Shown piece after piece: positions 7,084 to 12,723 of a DNA stretch of 12,723 nt. The position numbers and the translations under genes are program-made. The notes under the pieces were generated by a model that did not search any database, had not been told where the DNA came from, and worked only from the letters and a program-made list of their open reading frames with translations. Each line of letters starts with the position of its first letter. Positions within the stretch are counted from its first letter, which is position 1. Source of the DNA: Gammaproteobacteria bacterium (lineage in GTDB: Bacteria > Pseudomonadota > Gammaproteobacteria > Pseudomonadales > Pseudohongiellaceae). The stretch lies in assembly GCA_002691885.1 (NCBI GenBank), contig NZJB01000045.1, forward strand, positions 43,450-56,172, given 5' to 3'.

Positions 7084-7977
7084 TCAGGACTCGCCTATCA
7101 GTATTTTTCTGAGAGTATCTTCAAGAGGGGTCAGGTTGATGCCGATTTTCTCATCAGCGTTTTCAGCCACGAATTCGTTCATGGTGATGACATCGATTAC
7201 GGTTGGTGTGATACCGCCCCCTTTGAGCGTGCTGGTAATTGCCGCGCCTAATTTGGCTATCAGGATCGGTACGGAGCCGACTTCAACCTCTTTCCCCACC
7301 AAGCTTCCCGCTTTTTTGATCAGGTCGCGGTAGGCAATCGGTTCCGGACCCACCAGTTCATAAACTTGACTGTCCGTCACAGGGGTGCAGGCCAGCTTCG
7401 ACAGTGCCTGACTGAGGTCATCCGTATCGAGGGGACGCATGCAGTATTGCCCGCCGCCCAGGACTTTGGCTTGGCTGCTAGAGACAGCGCTACGCAGCGA
7501 GTTCGCGCCGGCGGTGCCGGGCCCCATTAAAATTGGCGTGCGCAGCACCGTTGCGGGGATGCCTGAATTCAAGACCAGCTCCTCGCCTACTCCTTTGGAG
7601 CGAAAATAGGCATTGTGCGAGTTGGCGCCGGCGCCAACCACACTTATAAAAATGATGTGCCCCACATTGCAATCCTGCGCGGCTTTGACAACAGCATCAG
7701 TGGCTGCAACGTTGGCGCTGGCATAGTTGGAATGCTTATTTTCAATCAGGATGCCGGCCAGATGAATAAGGCAATCAGCGCCGGTGAGTGCTTGCTTGAG
7801 GCTCTCTGGATTATCGTAAGCAATAATAGCGGGACTGATCGAAGCTGATTTAGGAAGGCTAGCGAACGCAGACTCTGAGCGCACTCCGGCGACCATCTCG
7901 ATGCCCTCTTTCTTACTTAAGTGAGACAGCAGGTTGATGCCAACGCTGCTGTTTGCTCCTGTGATGCCTATTTTCAT
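7084..7977 (-). CDS. NAD(P)-binding atypical/extended SDR (NmrA/NDUFA9-like)
   Basis: 297 residues from ATG 7977, which has an SD (AGGAA) 9 nt upstream and places the Rossmann motif at the very N terminus as usual: GITGANSSVG (4-13, TGxxxxxG). A longer reading from TTG/other starts to 8022 adds 15 residues before the fold and is rejected. Other landmarks are DCLIHLAG (68-75), ISVVGAGA (111-118), YFRSK (Y124-K128, the YxxxK active-site pair) and RTPILMGPG further on. These fit extended or atypical SDRs that use NAD(P) for nucleotide-sugar, quinone or lipid substrates; the substrate is unknown. It is the first of a tight set (1 nt to the LPG-TM gene) and lies 130 nt after fbiC, with its own possible promoter in between. 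Confidence 0.85.
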   Translation of the reverse strand: MKIGITGANSSVGINLLSHLSKKEGIEMVAGVRSESAFASLPKSASISPAIIAYDNPESLKQALTGADCLIHLAGILIENKHSNYASANVAATDAVVKAAQDCNVGHIIFISVVGAGANSHNAYFRSKGVGEELVLNSGIPATVLRTPILMGPGTAGANSLRSAVSSSQAKVLGGGQYCMRPLDTDDLSQALSKLACTPVTDSQVYELVGPEPIAYRDLIKKAGSLVGKEVEVGSVPILIAKLGAAITSTLKGGGITPTVIDVITMNEFVAENADEKIGINLTPLEDTLRKILIGES

Positions 7978-8042
7978 GCGGAATGTTTCCTGTGCGGACG
8001 TGCCCTGATGCTGTCGATACATTTAGACACTCAAGACGAGAA

Positions 8043-8051
8043 ATTGTATCA
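8043..8051 (-). promoter_or_regulatory. Candidate extended -10 promoter for the SDR/lipid operon
   Basis: On the minus strand TGATACAAT matches an extended -10 (TGn followed by TACAAT), about 66 nt upstream of the SDR ATG at 7977, in the 130-nt gap after fbiC. No good -35 is seen, which extended -10 promoters tolerate. If real, the lipid genes can be expressed apart from fbiC. Confidence 0.3.
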
Positions 8052-8107
8052 GTGTAGCTACGCCACAAATAGAGGAGCCGATCGTTTACTTGCGGTCGGA
8101 ATTGAAA

Positions 8108-10549
8108 CTATTGGGCTTGGCCGGCGGGGCAGTGTGATGTATGCGCACTATCCAGAGACTTGCTCGTCTGAAATTTTCTGGCGTCACTGTTGATAATTTG
8201 GCTGAGCGCGCCCGCATTGAATGCCCGCTCCTGCTGCGCAGCAGGAGCCTCGGCATACAGCGTGGTGCGCATCCTCGCTTGGCGCCCAAGATGGCTGATG
8301 GCGGCGGCCATCTCTGCAGGGGGCCATTCCTGGCCGTGCTCAGCGCCCGCTGCGCGGGTGATACTTTCGTTCATCAGACTGCCGCCTAGGTCATTTGCCC
8401 CACACTGCAGGGCGAGCATGGCGCCCTCTCGGCCCATTTTTACCCAGGAGGTCTGAATGTTGGAAATAGCGCCATTCAGTGCCAACCGAGGCACTGCATG
8501 CATGAGAAGAGCCTCGCGTAGTGTCGGTCCCAGTCTGGATTTCCCTTTTCTGTACATCGGCGCCTCTGCTGCGACATAGGGTAGCGGGACGAATTCAGTA
8601 AAGCCTCCGCTTTCATCCTGCAGCTTTCGGATGGCGTGAAGGTGGGCTGCCCAGTGCTTGGGACGATCAACATGCCCGAACATGATGGTTGCTGTGGACG
8701 GAAAGCCGAGTTCGTGCGCGGTCCGCATGACTTCCAGCCACTGCGCTGTGTTGAGTTTGTCAGCACAGATCTGTTCCCGGATCTCGTCGTGTAGAATCTC
8801 GGCTGCAGTGCCGGGTAGGGTGCTGAGTCCTGCCATTTTAAGGCGGGAGAGGAATTCCTTGAGACTGACTTCGAGAGTCGCCGCTCCCTGCCACACTTCA
8901 AGCGGAGAAAAGGCGTGTACGTGAATGTCAGGTGCAGCGCGCTTGACCGTAGCCACGATATCCAGATAGGTCTGACCGGTGTAGTCTGGATGGATACCTC
9001 CTTGCATACACACTTCAGTCGCGCCCCTGTCCCAGGCTTCTCTGGCGCGGCGCGCGATTTCCTCTGCTGAGATGTCGTAGGGTTTCCCTCTCAGATTTTC
9101 ACTCATTTTTCCCTTCGAAAAGGCGCAGAACTGGCAGCGAAAGTAGCAAACGTTGGTGTAGTTAATGTTACGATTTACGACGTAGCTGACCTTGTCGCCA
9201 CACTGCTCTGCGCGGATCTCATCGGCGGCCCGTATCACCGCGCTGAAGTCTGAACCGCGAACTTTAAAGAGTGATTCAATGTCCTCCTCTGTCAGAGCCT
9301 CTTGTTGGTGGGCGCGCTCAATGATGCTCGCGATCGGGGCGGACGGTCCGGGCTGTTCCTGGCACAATTCGCGTTCAAGTGCGGGGATTTCTGCGCTGCT
9401 GCCGGGCCTCCAAGGGTCCCGTCTGGCAAAACCCATGCTGTCGCTGTGAGACATTGCGACCGGTAAGACGGATCCATCAAGCCATTGAGGTCCTGCTCGG
9501 AGATATTCTGGATAGACCGTCAGGCGCTGTTCCAGAAATTTGCCCGCTGCTTCCGTTTCCCGTGCTAGATTTTCCAGATGAGGCCAGGGGGCCTCGGGAT
9601 TCACATGATCCGGTGTCACTGGGGAAACACCGCCCCAGTCGTTGATTCCTCCGGAGATCAGTTGTGGCAGAACGCCTGGGCTCAGGTTAGGGGGCGCTTG
9701 AATATTCATTTGGGGCCCGAAGATCAGACGGCTGATGGCGAGCGTCCAAATCAACTCTTCCAGATCTGGTTCCGGTGCCTGCGCCATTTTTGTTTGTGGT
9801 TTGGCTCTGAAATTTTGGACGATCACTTCCTGGATGTGACCATACTGCTCATGAAGTCGACGAATCGCCAGCAGAGATTCAATTCGCTCAAGTCGGGTTT
9901 CGCCAATACCGATCAGAATGCCCGTGGTGAAGGGCACACTGGCTTTACCGGCGAGTCTGAGCGTTTGCAGGCGAAGCCCAGGATCTTTGTCAGGCGAACC
10001 GTAATGGGGCATGCCTTTCTGACACAGTCGGGGTGAAGCGGATTCCAACATGATCCCCATCGACGCGCTCACTTCTCTCAGCATATCTATTTCGCTGGCA
10101 GTCATATTGCCAGCGTTAATGTGTGGCAGCAGTCCAGTCTCTTTCAGCACTTCTTCAGCCACGGCTCTCACATACTCAAGGGTGCTGCCGAAGCCGAGAT
10201 CAGCGAGGGCTTCGCGGGCGGCTCGATATCGAAGCTCAGGTTTTTCACCTAAAGTGAAAAGCGCTTCCTGGCAGCCCAATTTAGCGCCGGCCTGACACAG
10301 GGCGATAACTTCTTCCGTCGACATAAAAGCCTGATTCAGATGCCTTGGGGTCTGGGCGAAGGTGCAGTAGTGGCAAACATCCCGGCACAGTTGGGTGAGG
10401 GGCACAAAAACCTTGCGCGAATACGTGATCAGATCGCCGTGATGACTGTCCCGAAGCTGAGAGGCCATTTTGGCGAGTGACGAGGTATCCGGATTGTCGG
10501 CGAGGGCTATTGCTTCGCTTTCGCTTAACCAGTCGCTGCTATTGCTCAC
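8108..10549 (-). CDS. fbiC: FbiC: CofG-CofH fusion, Fo (7,8-didemethyl-8-hydroxy-5-deazariboflavin) synthase
   Basis: 813 residues, close to the roughly 850 of mycobacterial FbiC. Two radical-SAM halves are clear. The N-terminal CofG half has C55-x3-C59-x2-C62 (CRDVCHYC); the C-terminal CofH half has C468-x3-C472-x2-C475 (CYFRCQFC), followed by CMQGGIHPDYTG (514-525), HAFSPLEV (545-552), FVPLPYV (653-659) and SWVKMG (701-706). Each half should bind a [4Fe-4S] cluster and S-adenosylmethionine. Together they join a ribityl-diaminouracil to tyrosine to form Fo, the chromophore of coenzyme F420 and of some photolyases; the enzyme acts in the cytoplasm. The start is GTG at 10549, since the frame stops at 10574 upstream and the next Met is residue 28; the SD is weak (GGGAA). 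After RTTLYAEAP (761-769) about 44 extra residues follow that the CofH family does not normally need. Gene order beside it lacks cofC, cofD and cofE. Confidence 0.95.
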   Translation of the reverse strand: MSNSSDWLSESEAIALADNPDTSSLAKMASQLRDSHHGDLITYSRKVFVPLTQLCRDVCHYCTFAQTPRHLNQAFMSTEEVIALCQAGAKLGCQEALFTLGEKPELRYRAAREALADLGFGSTLEYVRAVAEEVLKETGLLPHINAGNMTASEIDMLREVSASMGIMLESASPRLCQKGMPHYGSPDKDPGLRLQTLRLAGKASVPFTTGILIGIGETRLERIESLLAIRRLHEQYGHIQEVIVQNFRAKPQTKMAQAPEPDLEELIWTLAISRLIFGPQMNIQAPPNLSPGVLPQLISGGINDWGGVSPVTPDHVNPEAPWPHLENLARETEAAGKFLEQRLTVYPEYLRAGPQWLDGSVLPVAMSHSDSMGFARRDPWRPGSSAEIPALERELCQEQPGPSAPIASIIERAHQQEALTEEDIESLFKVRGSDFSAVIRAADEIRAEQCGDKVSYVVNRNINYTNVCYFRCQFCAFSKGKMSENLRGKPYDISAEEIARRAREAWDRGATEVCMQGGIHPDYTGQTYLDIVATVKRAAPDIHVHAFSPLEVWQGAATLEVSLKEFLSRLKMAGLSTLPGTAAEILHDEIREQICADKLNTAQWLEVMRTAHELGFPSTATIMFGHVDRPKHWAAHLHAIRKLQDESGGFTEFVPLPYVAAEAPMYRKGKSRLGPTLREALLMHAVPRLALNGAISNIQTSWVKMGREGAMLALQCGANDLGGSLMNESITRAAGAEHGQEWPPAEMAAAISHLGRQARMRTTLYAEAPAAQQERAFNAGALSQIINSDARKFQTSKSLDSAHTSHCPAGQAQ

Positions 10550-10575
10550 TGCTGAGTTCCCAGAGAAAATTGCTT

Positions 10576-10581
10576 ATTATG
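10576..10581 (-). promoter_or_regulatory. Weak candidate -10 for fbiC
   Basis: CATAAT on the minus strand lies about 27 nt upstream of the GTG at 10549 in the 199-nt divergent spacer between fbiC and the amidohydrolase. No matching -35 is visible, and the leader would be only about 20 nt. I see no clear promoter for the plus-strand amidohydrolase in the same spacer. Confidence 0.2.
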
Positions 10582-10748
10582 GATTGGCAGAACAGAGAGT
10601 ATCAGGGTGAACGACCTGTTGAGAACCCGATTTGCCACGAAAAACAGAATTGCGACAGTCCAAGCCCGCCCAAAACCACTTGTACCTACGCCAACTGGAT
10701 AAGAGCGGCAGGAAAGCGTCCGCTGGAACCACTGATTGGGAGAGACCC

Positions 10749-12113
10749 ATGCCCTTCCGTATACTGATCAGAAGCCATTCTTGGCTTCTCGGCATTTGCT
10801 TTGCAGGCGGCGTGATTTGCGGAGCGCAGGCCCAGGGCAAGATGCTGTTTGAGAACGCCAGCCTGATTATCGGAGATGGCAGTGTGCTCACTAGCCATGA
10901 TCTGCTGATTGAAGACGGACTGATCGTCAGTCTGGGCGAGAACTTGCCGTCACCGGACACCGGGCTGGTGGTTGACCTTCAGGGAAAATGGGTTATGCCT
11001 GCTTTGATCGATGCCCATGCCCATCTTGGGTTCCAGTCGCGGCAAAGCTGGGGAGCCGATAATTACAATCTGGAAAACCTTGCTGACAACCTCGAGCAAT
11101 ATGCCTACTACGGGTTTGGCGCGGTGTTTTCAGCCGGGAGTGACCCCGCTGAATTAGCGCAGTTGCTTACGGCGACCGTACGCAGGAGAAATAATCTGCC
11201 AGAATTTCTTTACGCAGCGGGCATGGCGCCACCCGGCCAGGGACCTAACAATCAGTTTCTCGAGCAGACAGATCAAGTGCAAGCTAGAACCGGATTTCAA
11301 GTACTTTACGGTGTAACGGATCCTGAATCGGCGCAACAGACTGTGACAGATTTAGCGCTTAAGGGGTTTAAGTTCCTCAAAATTTGGGTGGACGACAGAG
11401 GCGGCAGTCAGACAAAGCTTGCACCAGAAGTCTATAGGGCAGTCGCTCAACGCGCCGGAGAAGCGGGTCTAAAGGTGTTTGTGCATCAGCAGAATGCACC
11501 GGACATGCTGGATCTCATCAGTGCTGGCGTCGATGGCTTTCTGCACGGACGAATAGGCCGTGAATTCACGGATGAACTGATCGCGCGGGCAGAGCGGTCA
11601 GATGTCTTTGTGATACCCAATCTTGGTCTGGGTGAACTGCGCCGGGAAGCCATTGGAGAGGATCAGTTTCTGACCCCATTTTTGTCGCAGAGGCTCAGGA
11701 AATCGCTGTCGGCTTCACCGCTACGTCAGGTGCGGCCTCTATGGGGCGCGGCTAATGAATCTGAGCTCATCAACGGCTTCGCACGGATCGAGGCTGGCGG
11801 TCTAGACCTGGTGCTTGGCACAGATGCAGGGGCGGTGCCGGGACATCCATTCGGTTATACGGGGCATCGCGAGCTGGAGATCTATGTGCGCTTGGGCATG
11901 AGCCCGATAGATGCTCTGCGCTCTGCTACCTCTCTTGCCGCCAAACATTTGGGCCTGCGGGGGCTGGGTCTGCTGCAGCCGGGCAAGCAGGCGAGTCTGC
12001 TGGTTCTGAACTCAGATCCGACTTCAGATATCCGAAATACAAGGGATATTCACTCGGTCTATCTCAACGGCCAGCGAGTTGACCGGTCTGCTATTGCTTC
12101 CCGAACTCCATAG
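10749..12113 (+). CDS. Secreted metal-dependent amidohydrolase (imidazolonepropionase/prolidase-like)
   Basis: 454 residues. The ATG at 10749 is chosen because it follows GGAG (6 nt) and opens a signal peptide (hydrophobic about 10-26, cut near AQA-Q); a reading from TTG 10632 would add 39 residues before it. The amidohydrolase (TIM-barrel) pattern is complete: HAH in IDAHAHLGF (H90, H92), a candidate carboxylated Lys in FLKIWVDD (K211), H246 (VFVHQQ), H266 (FLHGR) and D359 (LGTDAGAVPGHP). A C-terminal GLLQPGKQASLLVLNSDP stretch closes the small beta domain, as usual. Such enzymes cleave C-N bonds of cyclic amides or dipeptides (Xaa-Arg/Lys-Pro-type); the exact substrate is not readable. Export suggests action in the periplasm. 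It diverges from fbiC and its stop is 4 nt from that of the M24 peptidase facing it. Confidence 0.9.
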   Translation: MPFRILIRSHSWLLGICFAGGVICGAQAQGKMLFENASLIIGDGSVLTSHDLLIEDGLIVSLGENLPSPDTGLVVDLQGKWVMPALIDAHAHLGFQSRQSWGADNYNLENLADNLEQYAYYGFGAVFSAGSDPAELAQLLTATVRRRNNLPEFLYAAGMAPPGQGPNNQFLEQTDQVQARTGFQVLYGVTDPESAQQTVTDLALKGFKFLKIWVDDRGGSQTKLAPEVYRAVAQRAGEAGLKVFVHQQNAPDMLDLISAGVDGFLHGRIGREFTDELIARAERSDVFVIPNLGLGELRREAIGEDQFLTPFLSQRLRKSLSASPLRQVRPLWGAANESELINGFARIEAGGLDLVLGTDAGAVPGHPFGYTGHRELEIYVRLGMSPIDALRSATSLAAKHLGLRGLGLLQPGKQASLLVLNSDPTSDIRNTRDIHSVYLNGQRVDRSAIASRTP

Positions 12114-12117
12114 GCAA

Positions 12118-12723
12118 TCAATTGGCTGACCGTATGACATGGTACTCGGTCTGTCGCGGAGCGATATACTCGAAATGTCGGCCATCAAAGAAACCGTCTT
12201 CCTCCAATTTCATACGCATGGGTTCTCGGCTCCACTCCGGTATATCTACCAGCGCAGTTAGTTCGATGGAATAAGCAGTGTTTGGCTGCATGGCGTAGTC
12301 TCCGGATCCGGGGACGCCTTCCTGCTTGTCCCACATGCCGATGGTGGTGCCGGCAGCGTGCCCATGAAGACCAATGGGATGGGTATAGATGATGGGGCCT
12401 ATACCTCGTTCTAGCGCCTGTTGCCTCGTGCGACGAAGGATGTCGTTCCCTGTTCTGCCTACCTGAAAGTTATTGGTCAGAATATCTTGCAGTTCATTGC
12501 CTTTTTGAAGCGCCAGTTGCAGCGAGGCTGGCACCTCCGTCTCTCCTTCGCGAAGGATATAGGCATTTTGCTGAGTGTCTGTCTGCAGATTCAGATAGCT
12601 GATGCCAAAATCGATATGAACATGATCGCCGCGCAGAAGCAGACTGGGATCCAGATTGTTTGCTGCGATCTCCTGTTTTGAGCGGTCGGAGCGTTCAACT
12701 TCAATGCTTGTGTGGAACCAGGT
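12118..12723 (-). CDS. M24-family peptidase (Xaa-Pro aminopeptidase/creatinase fold), 5' part outside window
   Basis: The last 201 codons are visible; the frame is open to the right edge, so the start lies outside. The C-terminal 'pita-bread' domain of M24 is recognisable. The expected five metal ligands appear in order: Asp in HIDFG (12610-12612), Asp in QTDTQQ (12577-12579), His in PIGLHGHAAG (probably 12364-12366), Glu in YSIELTA (12262-12264) and Glu in KLEED (12202-12204). This would be a dinuclear metal site removing N-terminal residues before proline, or a related hydrolysis. The segment GIGPIIYTHPIG and GTTIGMWDKQEGVPG are like a subgroup common in marine bacteria, where many members are exported; whether this one is cannot be seen because the N terminus is missing. 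Convergent with the amidohydrolase, 4 nt apart, leaving no room for a terminator between them. Confidence 0.88.
   Translation of the reverse strand, partial: TWFHTSIEVERSDRSKQEIAANNLDPSLLLRGDHVHIDFGISYLNLQTDTQQNAYILREGETEVPASLQLALQKGNELQDILTNNFQVGRTGNDILRRTRQQALERGIGPIIYTHPIGLHGHAAGTTIGMWDKQEGVPGSGDYAMQPNTAYSIELTALVDIPEWSREPMRMKLEEDGFFDGRHFEYIAPRQTEYHVIRSAN

Noticed and set aside
7978..8022. Longer N terminus for the SDR
   Set aside because: It puts 15 residues in front of the Rossmann motif, and the SD sits before the ATG at 7977.
8023..8107. Terminator hairpin between fbiC and the SDR (CCGACCG / CGATCGG, about 8075-8100)
   Set aside because: The stem has a mismatch and no T tract follows it on the minus strand.
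8476..8901. Minus-strand 141-codon ORF in another frame of fbiC
   Set aside because: It overlaps the CofH half in a different frame on the same strand; conserved CofH motifs are in the long frame, and no frameshift is indicated.
9578..10036. Plus-strand 152-codon ORF inside fbiC
   Set aside because: It lies opposite the well-conserved CofG half and has no recognisable domain.
10632..10748. N-terminal extension of the amidohydrolase from a TTG codon
   Set aside because: The extension would bury a clear signal peptide 39 residues inside the protein; the ATG at 10749 has its own SD.
1..12723. CRISPR array, insertion sequence, tRNA or rRNA
   Set aside because: No regularly spaced direct repeats, transposase-like ORFs, terminal inverted repeats or tRNA/rRNA-like segments were seen by eye; intergenic gaps are short.

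Overview
The window looks like chromosomal DNA from a marine-type gammaproteobacterium. GC content is moderate, genes are tightly packed, and most are secreted or membrane enzymes. The taxonomic call is inference from protein style only; the window has no rRNA or other marker gene. There are ten well-supported genes (two cut by the window edges), two weaker small or hypothetical genes, and no RNA gene, CRISPR array or insertion sequence that I can see.

Layout. (1) Positions 1-3410, all on the minus strand, form a redox or metal-protein block. Transcription would run from two tandem related small membrane proteins (165 and 168 aa), through a SURF1-family protein, to a separately promoted secreted protein that joins a c-type cytochrome domain to a copper monooxygenase (PHM-like) domain; its 3' end lies outside the window. 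(2) Positions 3641-5191, plus strand, hold a secreted protein of unknown function and a cytoplasmic hypothetical protein. (3) Positions 5199-10549, minus strand, hold fbiC (a CofG-CofH fusion that makes the deazaflavin Fo), then a compact set: an NAD(P)-binding SDR, an LPG-synthase-TM-type membrane protein and a CDP-alcohol phosphatidyltransferase, with a possible 96-aa ORF at the end. (4) Position 10749 onward holds a plus-strand secreted amidohydrolase, which converges on a minus-strand M24 (Xaa-Pro aminopeptidase/creatinase-fold) peptidase that runs off the right edge.

How the parts may work together. The SDR, LPG-TM and CDP-alcohol genes are 1 and 6 nt apart and read as one lipid-modification or lipid-headgroup operon. 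The amidohydrolase and M24 peptidase suggest peptide or amide breakdown outside the cytoplasm. FbiC would give the cell Fo, either for coenzyme F420 or as a photolyase antenna; no other F420 gene is present here. The main points to follow up are the fbiC gene in a proteobacterial-looking setting, the SURF1 protein that has Asn where the family usually has a heme-associated His and is not beside cytochrome oxidase genes, and the lipid operon with no obvious known product.
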